Source of the DNA: Lepturacanthus savala
Lineage: Eukaryota > Chordata > Actinopteri > Scombriformes > Trichiuridae
Assembly: GCA_030544235.1 (NCBI GenBank)
Contig: CM060462.1
Coordinates: 32,892,526 to 32,956,525, forward strand
Reading direction: 5' to 3'
DNA length: 64,000 bases
The notes under the pieces are model-generated. The model worked only from the letters and a program-made list of their open reading frames with translations. It had not been told where the DNA came from and searched no databases. Below are positions 1 through 9,056 of this stretch, one piece after another (the stretch's first letter is position 1; every line of letters starts with the position of its first letter). The position numbers and the translations under genes are program-made.

Positions 1-288
1 ATATATTGTATGCTCTCTGAGCATAATAATAATATATAATATATATAATTGTATGCTCTCTGCAGCAAATTCTGAAAATATAATTGAATATGGCCCACAC
101 AAGAAGCTTTAGCTCAACTCTGTTGCACTTCTCAGTTTTAACACTAGATGCATCCAGCCGCGGAAATGCTGCTTCTCCGCTAAACAAAATTAAACAAAGA
201 AAACATTTTACCGTGAGTCACCAGAAATGGGACAAACTCGCCATGACGGGCGAGTGCATCTATGATGCGTGCAAAAGTCTCCCTCCTT

Positions 289-603
289 GACTTCTATCAG
301 AGTTTGGACAATGCCAAGTTTCCTCTGACGAGACGCCACGCAGAAAGAATGATGAGCCTGTTTGGCTCAACATGCATATGTGAACAAACATTTTCTCTGT
401 TAAATCAGAACAAAATCAGACTGAAAACAGAATGACTGATGGCCATCTCTGTGAAGTCCTTTGTGTCTCAACCACCAAACTTTCTCTGTCAGCCATCTTT
501 CAATACGAAGGACAGCGTCACTGCTCCCACTGAGTGCAATGTTCTTCACAATAAAGGTGAGTTAGAAAAACACAGTATTCACATGTCAATACGTCACCTC
601 TAG
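289..603 (+). pseudogene. hAT-type transposase C-terminal remnant, frameshifted
   Basis: The frame from 289 reads a segment with RRHAERMMSLFGSTCICEQTF and then a K/R-rich stretch. This resembles the C-terminal hAT dimerisation region seen in hAT transposases and domesticated relatives (FGST..CEQTFS followed by LTD.HL). That frame stops at 433, but the expected continuation MTDGHLCEVL is read from 432 in another frame. One small indel therefore separates the two halves, and the second half stays open to a TAG at about 601. It is a dead fragment; the catalytic core and N-terminus would lie left of the window or are deleted. Family assignment rests on motif memory only. Confidence 0.6.
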
Positions 604-640
604 CCTTTTTTTTTTTTCCTGTATTTAGCCCTCAGTAGAA

Positions 641-658
641 AAACTGTGGACACCCCTG
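641..658 (+). repeat. 3' terminal inverted repeat of a hAT element
   Basis: Read on the minus strand this end is CAGGGGTGTCCACAGTTT, the CAGGGGTGTCC-type terminus of many vertebrate hAT elements. It lies about 40 bp after the transposase remnant and so probably closes that element. The partner end is not in the window. Confidence 0.5.
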
Positions 659-1171
659 ATCTATAAGAACCATAAGACTGCATTATTTAAGACAGTGAGA
701 CTAACCTGAACTCCTTTGGTTAATACTTTGATGTGAAGGTATTGATTTATATATAAAAGTACCACACTACAGCTTTAAGCTAAAAAGGGTTAAAAGGGGT
801 TATTTCTTATAAAGGGATATTTCATGTCTGGAATAATACCTACAATATATTATCAGTCATAGGTTAATAATACAAGAGTTTATTTCTGTGGAATAGTGTA
901 AGGATATATGACATTAAGCCTGTCATAATAATAGGAAAAGATGGAAATACTTTTAATTTGTGTTTCCTTTTGTAGCTTATAAATTAGGTATTTGCTCATA
1001 AATAATCACTTTGTGAACCATCAGTTGAAGAGTTAGATGATCATTTGTTGTATTTCCCTTCTACTAATACTAATACGCCTAACTGACCAGACCTTGAACA
1101 CGTCACAATAAAAACCTTGTGGCATCCTGTTTTTCTAGCTAACTAGCTAATCCTGCCTATTTCACTGGCAG

Positions 1172-4100
1172 AGACAGAGACTGCAGCAGAGGATTTGGGG
1201 ACAACTCCACTTGGCTGTGGAGTTGAGTGACGCTGGTGTTAAGGTGATGCAGTGAGTCACTCACTTCACGGATGGTTAGGTCAGGACTCGTGTTGCCCTA
1301 CTGAAGAGCCCTGCCTGGCTAGAGCGTAACAAACTGCATCAAAATTATCTGGGTCCATTTCAGCCAGATTCTTTAACGGATTGTGGTAAATCGGACCCAG
1401 AAGCTGACTCAGACCAAGCAGCAACCTACAGGGTTGAATAATTAAGCCAATATGGAAGTGTGAAAAACAAAACAAAAACAACAACAAAAAATTGCAGTTC
1501 CCCAAATTGCCACTTGAGGCTGCCTCCATAAGGAAGCCAATCCCCAGTTTTGGTATCTATAGAATATTTCCCCATTCATGGCAACCATTCATAGGGTTGA
1601 TTGTGTCACACCATGGTGAGGTTTATCTTGTCTTGGGGTTTTTCTCTTGTCACTTCCTGTTTTATTTTGAAATTTTAATTTTCCTCTCATTTCAAGTCAC
1701 TTGCCCTTCCTCATGTGTCACCTGTCTGATTGTCTCCCCTGATTACCTGATTGTCTCCACCTGTTCCCCTCCCTCATGTGCTCAAATAGTCTGTGTTCCC
1801 CTTGTCTTGTGCCAGAGTGTCTTTGTCTTCATAAGCCCTTCACCAGTGCCTCAGCCGCCTTTGTTATTTCGCCAGCCTGGATCGTCTTTGGAGTGAATTT
1901 TTGTTTGTAATTTTGTAACTTGGCTAGCCTTCCCCCTTTTTGTTATAGTCTTTTGTTTTCCTCCTCTGTAGCGTTTATTTGTTCAAGCGTGTTATTTCGG
2001 TATGCCTGTCTCTTAGCCATTTTTTGTTTCCTCACTTTTGCGAGATTTTGAGTTCAAAGATGTTTTATAGCGTCCCTTTTTCCTCCCTGTGAGTGATTGC
2101 TTTTGTTTATATAAATTTTCCGTTATAACTCTACGTTTCATAGCAGTTTTTCGTTCCTCATTTATGAGAGATTTTTTTGTTAGAGATAAAGTTTTATAGC
2201 GTCCCGTGTTTCGGAGTGATTTTTCGTTTGTCCCTTTTTCCCCCCTTAGTCAGGATAGTGTAATTTTTTATAGCCAACTTGGTTTCCACTCTGATTTGAG
2301 GTTTTCCTGCGCTGCTAAATAAAGACATTGATTTCCATCTCTGCATCTGAGTCCTGACTTGAGTCCTGGCCCGACAGGGTTTTTTTTTTTTTTTTTTTTT
2401 TCCATAATTGAGAAACGTGAGTCTTCTATAATAAACTGAATTGTTGTGGGGACTGTCTCATTTCCATTTTCACATATTAATAGTACTGGTTTTGTGTATA
2501 TAGTGTTTTATCATGTCTGATAATTTTGATACCTCCATGTCTTCTAAAACAGTTGGGGATGAGTCACTCAGTTAAGTCTGTATGGGTCTGTTTTTACAGC
2601 CGGTGCTTGGATGAGCTGTCAAGGCTGAAAGTGACTGATGTTCATCATCTTGCAAAAGTAGTGAATCTCCAACCCCATTGCTGGGTAAGTGTTTAAATTG
2701 CATGTGACGAGCTATGGCTTAAATTATGAAACTGAGTGAAGTTATAACTTAAACATCCACCAACATCGCTCCATTACCTTTAGCTACCACAGGCAAATTA
2801 GTCGTAAGGACGTTTTTGAATCATTTTATGTTTTCTTTTTTTAACACAGATTGTAAATTAAAAAAAAGAGATATTAATATATAAAGGTAGAGGACCTTTC
2901 CCTTAAGTAGACATTAGTGCGGTGGAGGACCTTAGTAGTACCGAGCTGTATTAGACACCCAAAGCACTAACTGACATGCTGCAGGCTGTCTGAAGCCATG
3001 ATCCACCTAGTTTACTGACTGACAAGACCATTTTAGTTTCACAAGCTAACAGCAGTGGAGGCCTGAGCTCCGGTTACACCGCCATTTAACATTTTAAACC
3101 ATGTCTTCTTTACCAGCTGATAAGTGCAGGAACAGACAGCTGGAGAGGTAACGGGTTAACATCACAGGATGAAGCACGAAGCCACAAAACTAACCTGTGA
3201 TGCAGACAGAGATTTCCCCAGCTGTCTGTGCTGTTTCACACTTGGGGGTGGGCACTGGAGGAACTATTTTACCAATTATATAAATTTCCTGAAAAACATT
3301 AGCACTGCCTTTTCTGGATTGATTTTAAGGAGCAGATGGCATGATGAGCTACTTTCAACCCATGAAATGCAGATTTATTTTCAAAAATCTATTTGTTGCC
3401 AGTGTCAATATTAACACTAGCAGTGATGTGTGTGTGGGCGCGCGTGCACACACGCACACAGCTCCCTCACTGAAAAGCCAATATACCAGATACTGCCCTG
3501 GAAAACTCATTGTCCACTGTGCTCTGAGGACTTGATCTGTCGCACTAACACACTCGTTTCCACACGTTCTGTCTCTCTGCAGTGATCCAATTGTTTCTGT
3601 CTCCTTATTCAGTTGTAGACATTAACCTTTGCTTTGTTGACACACACATACACACACTGTAAATCAGTGTTCACATGTGATTAACTAATGTACATCAGTT
3701 CAATATTACTCATTCTAACATATCAAGTGTTTGTTTCACATTATTTGCCTTTTGCTCCATAACCATGGTAGAGTATGTACCGTGCAGACAGCATTAATCT
3801 TAATCTTTGCTGCAATGTTACATACCAATGGTGATTCTTAAGGTCACAGGGATAATTAAGGCTTCATCTAATCTAACATAATATATTATGACATATATAT
3901 ATATATATATATATATCTCATATGATAATATAACCACACACACACAGCAGAGCAGTGATACAGATCTGGCTTCCTAATTTCACTGCAAATGCAATATAAA
4001 TGGCATTTAGAAAGAAGTCAATTTCAGCACAAATATAGCACAAGTAGCACAAGTATAAACGCACTAAAAAACTTGTTCCAACCGGAGAAGACAGACTGTG

Positions 4101-5463
4101 ATCTATTTTAGTTGAATTTGTGCTTTTGTTCCTACTCAGACAGGATCTTGATGTAATGTAAAGTAATTTCTATGTATTGAGACTTTGATGCTAAATTAAG
4201 ATTAGATTGTTGTTGGTGAAAAGGTGAAATCAGTCTTTTTAGGATCACAATGCAAAACGAAAAAAGAAAGCTGGAGTGTGTAAATTCATTAAATGTAATA
4301 TCAGCCGCATCTAAATAAGGTGTCCAGGGAAACTGCCTTCCTACAACTGATTTTCAGGACATTGGTTAAAATGTTGTACAGAAAGGTGAGTGTAATTTAA
4401 AACAGTATAACAAGTGGCTAGTATGTCCCTTTGTTATGGGATGGGAGGTGTGGTCTATAGCTCCACCCTCTGTGATCCAGAGATATAGCTCCTGGTTTCC
4501 ATCATCAGGCTAGAACTGAAGAAGCCTTTCGGATGAAAGGTGAAACGTCTTCAAGCTCAAAGAAAAAGTCCAGTTGCCTACTTTTTAAACCCCTTGACTA
4601 CAATGACCTGGATGAGTGAGAATCTACACAGACAACAAGTGGCTAGTAGATCAAAATTTTTACTTGCCATTTAAATTTTTTACTTGCCAAAAGTAAGAAG
4701 TTGCTAATTTGTATTTTGACATTACTAGAGCACAGGTGCATCTCAAATAATTAGAATATGATGCATAGTTTTGAGTTTTCATTATTTATAAGCAATAATC
4801 CTCAAAATTACAAGAAATAAAGGTTTGAATCATTCACTCTGTGGAATTAAGAATTAATGAGTTTCATATTTTGAAATGTTTGACAAAAATATTCAAATTT
4901 TTCATATTTTGATGTTTGAGATGCATCTGTATCATAGAACCTTATTACACTGTTCTTATATATTCTGATATTTTTCTGTAATTTTCAGCAACATCAAACA
5001 CAGTGATTACAAACCATTTTACATTTTTATTTTCAGTACATCAGTTACAATAATATGGAAGCAGTATGTATCCCAGGTTTGTATTTTTGTCTTAAAATGG
5101 CAGAAAATTGCTAAAGAACTCCCCCTCCTGCCTGTTGGAGACAGAGATAGGCCCGGGCGATACCAGAAATCCAAATATATAGAAAAAAATCGTCTTAGAT
5201 TACTTTGATCTTTTCTCTGTGTTGATCTGTTGTAGGAGCAGACTGTTTGGTGTTGAGGGAGAACAGCCATCAGCAAGAGAAGTGTCCAGAGATCCAGGTC
5301 AGAGTTTTTGCTCTTTAGAGAAAGATGCTGCTTTTGGAAAAATGAAAATGATTTGGTTTCCTAGGGGAAACTAATCTGAGCAGCCCGTGATGTTTACCTT
5401 CTTCTACAATTTCACTGATTAGAAGAGAGACTCAATAGAAGCATGTAAAGAGTTACTCAATAT
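1172..5463 (+). CDS. candidate host gene, five phase-compatible exons (unidentified)
   Basis: Five short segments have an acceptor, an open frame and a donor, and join without a stop: 1172-1251 (donor GTGAGT), 2600-2684 (acceptor TTTTTACAG, donor GTAAGT), 3117-3147 (acceptor TCTTCTTTACCAG, donor GTAACG), 5236-5297 (donor GTCAGA) and 5423-5463 (donor GTAAGT). Exon 1 ends with two bases of a codon and exon 2 supplies the third; exon 2 ends on a codon; exon 3 leaves one base and exon 4 supplies two; exon 4 ends on a codon. The peptide begins RQRLQQRIWGQLHLAVELSD and passes through VHHLAKVVNLQPHCW. I do not recognise the protein. Upstream exons would lie outside the window. Transposons occupy its introns (solo LTR in intron 1; a Penelope fragment and a MITE in intron 3). 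Chance assembly of short exons is possible. Confidence 0.45.
1598..2376 (+). mobile_element. solo LTR of a gypsy-type retrotransposon
   Basis: A 779-bp TG...CA segment is flanked by GGGT on both sides (1594-1597 and 2377-2380). It has the C/T-rich composition of fish gypsy LTRs (repeated CTGATTGTCTCC and CACCTG words), a polyadenylation signal AATAAA at 2318-2323 and an end reading GAGTCCTGGCCCGACA. No internal coding region accompanies it, so it is read as a solo LTR left by LTR-LTR recombination. It sits in the first intron of the candidate gene. A poly(T) run follows directly. Confidence 0.5.
2380..2401. repeat. poly(T) run
   Basis: About 22 consecutive T residues directly after the solo LTR. 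Confidence 0.9.
3892..3916. repeat. (TA)n microsatellite
   Basis: About 12 uninterrupted TA units. Confidence 0.9.
4440..4640 (+). mobile_element. Penelope-like retroelement terminal fragment
   Basis: This stretch contains the widely dispersed teleost sequence in which GAAGAAGCC...GGATGAAAGG...GAAACGTCTTCAAG is followed by AAAAGTCCAGTTGCCTAC and TACAATGACCTGGATGA. From memory such sequences occur at the ends of fish Penelope-like elements. No RT or GIY-YIG coding remains here. It contains the hammerhead-like motif annotated separately. Boundaries are approximate. Confidence 0.45.
4509..4556 (+). ncRNA. type I hammerhead-ribozyme-like motif
   Basis: The conserved parts appear in order: stem I arm GCTAGAA (4509-4515); core CTGAAGA, matching CUGANGA (4516-4522); stem II hairpin CCTTTC/GAAAGG with loop GGAT (4525-4540); core GAAAC (4542-4546); GTC cleavage triplet (4547-4549); return arm TTCAAGC (4550-4556), pairing with the first arm except for one A/A mismatch. 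Stem III has essentially no loop (AC/GT), which as a single molecule would be strained. Penelope-like elements are known to carry minimal hammerheads of this kind, proposed to act as dimers. Activity is not shown by sequence. Confidence 0.55.
4731..4931. mobile_element. Tc1-type MITE with inverted ends
   Basis: The left end reads CAGGTGCATCTCAAATAA. The right end, read in reverse, is CAGATGCATCTCAAACAT. The roughly 200-bp AT-rich interior has no coding content. This matches a non-autonomous Tc1/mariner-type element. Confidence 0.65.
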
Positions 5464-5703
5464 GTAAGTGTTTAATTATAATTAAAGCGCTGTTATTACT
5501 TGGATAATAATGCTAATGGTGGGAGTATCTTAAAATATTCTACACCGGTAGGTGGAGGAGGGGGAATTTAACCTCTAAATATAAATAAATAACATGATAA
5601 AAAATAACCAGATATAGCTGGTACCAGGTCTAATCAGTGGTACAATGCAGGGATTATCATTTAATAGAATAAACTAATGTAATTACAGCAGATCCAGATC
5701 ATA

Positions 5704-6054
5704 TACAGTACGGGCCAAAAGTTTGGACACACCTTCTCATTCAATGTGTTTTCTTTATTTTCATAACTATTTACATTGTAGATTCACACTGAAGGCATCA
5801 CAACTATGAATGAACACATGTGGAGTTATGTACTTAACAAAAAAAGGTTAAATAACTGAAAACATGTTTTATATTCTAGTTTCTTCAAATTAGCCACCCT
5901 TTGTTCTGATTACTGCTTTCTACACTCTTGCCATACATAACTCCACGTGTTCAGTCATTGTTGCCTTCAGTGAGAATCTAAAATATAAATAATCATGAAA
6001 AGAAAGAAAACACATTAAATGAAAGTTGCATCCAAACTTTTGGCCTGTACTGTA
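5704..6054. mobile_element. Tc1-type MITE (351 bp)
   Basis: Terminal inverted repeats begin TACAGTACGGGCCAAAAG on the left and TACAGTACAGGCCAAAAG on the right (reverse-complemented), about 24 bp with one mismatch, bounded by TA. There is no transposase. The interior looks like the two ends of a longer Tc1-like element joined after an internal deletion. Confidence 0.75.
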
Positions 6055-6094
6055 TATATTTGAACTGGGAAAAAGAATATGTGACCACATAGCA

Positions 6095-6315
6095 CCATTA
6101 TTGGCCTTGCTCCATTGGCTTCCTATCTGCTTTATGATTTTTCCCTTTTAATGAGTTGGCAGCAAATTATATAACTGAACTTTCAGTCGTCCAGCAAAAG
6201 CACTGAGGTTGACCAGTCAAATGTTCTCGGAGGTTCCCAGATCCAGGGTCAAAAACAGAGGCCGCAGAAACTTTGCTGTGACTGAACCAAAACCTTGAAA
6301 GTCTCTCTCCCTTAT
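6095..6315 (+). pseudogene. LINE reverse transcriptase C-terminal fragment, part 1
   Basis: One frame near 6110 reads LHWLPICFMIFPF. After a short gap another reads ALRLTSQMFSEVPRSRVKNR, then FAVTEPKP and a stop. These match the teleost LINE (CR1/L2/Rex1-like) RT tail: LHWLPV.., ..ALRS..LL.VPR.R.K.RG..AF. The fragment is cut at 6316 by the Tc1-like element and resumes at 8571. Confidence 0.6.
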
Positions 6316-6441
6316 TACAGTGGCGAGAAAAAGTATGTGAACCCTTTGGCATTTCTTGGATTTCTGCATAAATTGCCCATAAAACGTGTTCCGATTTTAA
6401 TGTAAGTCACAACAATACAATTGTACATTCTCCTAAAGTAA

Positions 6442-7397
6442 TACTGTATTTTCCAGACTATAAGTCACGTTTTTTTGTATAGTTTGTCCGGGGTTGCGAC
6501 TTATACTCTGGAGCGACTTATATGTGTGAAATTATTAATACATTATTACCGGTATATCATTTCACGTTATTTTCACACTAAACGGAAAGATGGCGCTCTA
6601 GGCTTGTGTTGATAATTTTAAAAACAACTGAGAAGGGCTTAACAAACACGGCACCGAAAAGAAAATTATATTCTGCAGATCACGAGCTGCAAGTAGTAAA
6701 ATATGACGTCTGATGTCATTGATGTAGAAGAGGAAGCATCGCGTCTTCTACCTCCGGAGTTAGATGAAAAGTGACACCGAGGATGAAGATTTCATTGGAT
6801 TTTAGTTACCGGATATTTGGAGTGAAACGGATGGTTTTGGTAAACTTCTTAGCATGTTATTGATGCTATAGTTATCGGAATAACTCTTAATATGTTATGT
6901 TAACATACCAGGCACGTTCTCAGTTGTGTTAGGTAACGTCAGCATACTGTTCAGCCTGTTGTTGCCTCTATTTTTTATTTTAAATTGTTTGTCATTTAAA
7001 TTTTAAATCTGTCTGTTCTTGGTGTTGGATTTTATCAAATAAATTGTGGTAACTTGTCAAAACAAAGGACCACAAACGCAAATGTTGAGTTTCGCTTTTT
7101 ATCGAGAGACAAAAACAATACATTCCTTCCAGTCCCGGGGAGAACAACTCGAGCATGCGCGGAAACTTCACTCTTCTTCAGTAAACCTTCTTGCCGGCCA
7201 CAATGATCACACAGCGGCACCCACTGGATAAACAATCAATTGCCCCCTAATTACCTCTGCTTCACAACATAAATTTCCCCCCAAAATGCGACTTATACTC
7301 CAGTGCGTCTTATATATGTTTTTTTCTTCTTTATTATGCATTTTATGGCTGGTGCGACTTGTACTCCGGAGCGACTTATAGTCCGGAAAATACGGTA
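6442..7397 (+). mobile_element. pogo-like transposon deletion derivative, nested
   Basis: Bounded by TA, with inverted ends CTGTATTTTCCAGACTATAA and, reverse-complemented on the right, CCGTATTTTCCGGACTATAA. About 956 bp. Inside, 6651-6707 reads APKRKLYSADHELQVVKY, like the start of a pogo/CENP-B-type helix-turn-helix, and about 6757-6804 reads an acidic tail SDTEDEDFIGF followed by a stop, like the end of such transposases. The catalytic middle is missing, so it is non-autonomous. Confidence 0.65.
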
Positions 7398-7492
7398 CTC
7401 CACAAAAAAAAATATGTTTAGGTTTTTGTTTATTGGGCACAAGATGTACACATTCACATCACAGGGTGGAAAACGTATGTGAACCTTAACAT

Positions 7493-8207
7493 TTAGTAGC
7501 TGGTTGACCCTCCTTTTGCAGCAATAACCTCAACCAAATGTTTTCTGTAGTTGCAGATCAGATCTTGGTAAATTTTGGAATGAATTTTTCCATTGATGAC
7601 AGCAATCCGTCCATGCCCTGAGGCTGCAAAACAGCCCCAAACCATGATGCTCCCTCCACCATATTTCACAGTTGGGATGATGTTCTGATATTGTTGTGCC
7701 GTGCCACTTTCACATAGCATTGTGTGTTCTTGCCAAATAACTCGATTTTTGTTTTCATCGGTCCAAAGAATGTTGTCCCAGAACTGCTGTGGAACATCAA
7801 GGTGGTCTTTTGCAAACTTCAGACGTGCAGCAATATTCTTTTTTGTCAGCAGAGGTTTCCTCCATGGTGTCCCCCATGAAATCCATTCTTGTTCAGACAT
7901 TTAAGTATTGTGGAGGTATGAACAGAAATGCTTGCATGCGCCAGAGAAGTTTGTAAGGCTTTGGCTAATGCTCAAGGATTCTTTCTCACCTCACTGACCA
8001 TTCTGCACTGTACTCTTGCGGTCATCTTTGCAGGATGACCACGCCTGGGGAAACTGAATTGAACTCCCTCCATTTGTAGATTATTTGTCTAACTGTTGAG
8101 ACATGGACATCAAGGCTTTTAGAGATACTTTTGTATCCCCTTCCAGCCTTATGTAGCTCAACAATTCTTGCTTGCAGGTCTTCAGAAAGCTCTTTGGTGC
8201 GGGGCAT
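7493..8207 (-). pseudogene. Tc1-like transposase, broken
   Basis: The minus strand starts at 8207 with MPRTKELSEDLQARIVELHK and VHVSTVRQIIYKWREF, a Tc1 N-terminal helix-turn-helix. After a frameshifted gap the frame 7900-7493 gives the first catalytic aspartate (ILWTDENK) and the GGGSIMVWGCFAASG motif, then jumps from NGKIHSKIYQDLI to a normal C-terminal end VEVIAAKGGSTSY. The stretch with the second catalytic Asp and the Glu is absent, so no functional transposase can be made. It lies within the inverted repeats of the Tc1-like element. Confidence 0.8.
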
Positions 8208-8570
8208 GGTTCCCATCAGACAATGCATCTTCTGAACAGCTATTTCAAAACTAGCATGAGTTTTTAAACGGCAGGACAGCTTGAATCAACTCCTGCAAAC
8301 TCGTTACACTAATTGAACTCCATGTTGGATGACACCTGACTCAAATTAGCTCTTGTAGAAGTCATTGACCTAGGGGTTCACATACTTTTTCCACCCTGTG
8401 ATGTGAATGTTTACATCTTGTGCCCAATAAATAAAAATCTAAACATATTTTTTTGTGGAGAATGTACGATTCCATTGTTGTGACATTAAATTTGGAACAC
8501 ATTTTATGGTCAATTTATGCAGAAATCCAAGAAATGCCAAAGGGTTCACATACTTTTTCTCGCCACTGTA

Positions 8571-8690
8571 TCTCTGAGGAAATGAATTTCATCTCCCATC
8601 GGAATATAAATATTTACCCAACCCTCCGTCTCCTGAATTAAAGTTTGCTTCTATTTTATTCAAAGTCTTACTTGAGCCTGAGCCTGCCAC
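8571..8690 (+). pseudogene. LINE RT C-terminal fragment, part 2
   Basis: Continuation of the LINE tail after the Tc1-like insertion. It includes a segment reading SILFKVLLEPEP, comparable with the ..FK.LLKT.. ending of these RTs. Degenerate, no intact frame. Confidence 0.4.
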
Positions 8691-8947
8691 AGTTAATATG
8701 TGGTACAATTAAGTCAATCTAGCGACTTTGTCTGCAGTCCTGAGTGCCAGTGAGTGCCGGAAATTTTGTCAAATATGGATTTTCATTGTAATTTTTTTGT
8801 AACTTTAGTCAATACTGCAATAAATCCCTGTCTAGCAGTATTGACTATCTATCATATTGTTCTTCATGTAAATCAGATTTTTAAACATATAAGAATGAAC
8901 TTCATTTGATTAACAGAAATGTAAGGATTTGTTGTTTTCTTTTGTAG

Positions 8948-9056
8948 TTTGGTGTATCATCATGGGAGTACTACGCCCTCTTTTATTAGCTTTGTATTGG
9001 ATGATGGTGATTTCCTATCTTGCATGCAGAGTGTTCCATGGGCATGTTATTTGTAA
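8948..9056 (+). CDS. possible sixth (terminal) exon of the candidate gene
   Basis: The acceptor is strongly pyrimidine-rich (GTTGTTTTCTTTTGTAG). Taking one base to complete the codon left open at 5463, the frame reads LVYHHGSTTPSFISFVLDDG and continues open to TAA at 9054-9056. An alternative donor GTGATT at about 9006 would make it internal. Support is the phase match and acceptor only. Confidence 0.3.

Larger units (their letters stand above)
6316..8570 (-). mobile_element. Tc1-like transposon with long inverted repeats
   Basis: The ends match over roughly 115 bp as inverted repeats: TACAGTGGCGAGAAAAAGTA at 6316 and its reverse complement ending at 8570, each bounded by TA. The transposase remnant is on the minus strand. 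A second inverted word (CACAAGATGTACACATTCAC... and ...GTGAATGTTTACATCTTGTG) lies just inside each end. The element is longer than the usual 1.6 kb because a pogo-like element sits inside it. It is inserted in a LINE remnant. Confidence 0.8.

Noticed and set aside
960..990. Possible 12-bp microexon after TTTCCTTTTGTAG
   Set aside because: Too short to test; frames contain stops.
4359..4386. 28-bp segment with acceptor TTTTCAG and donor GTGAGT
   Set aside because: Including it as an exon shifts later exons into a frame with a stop; the model without it stays open.
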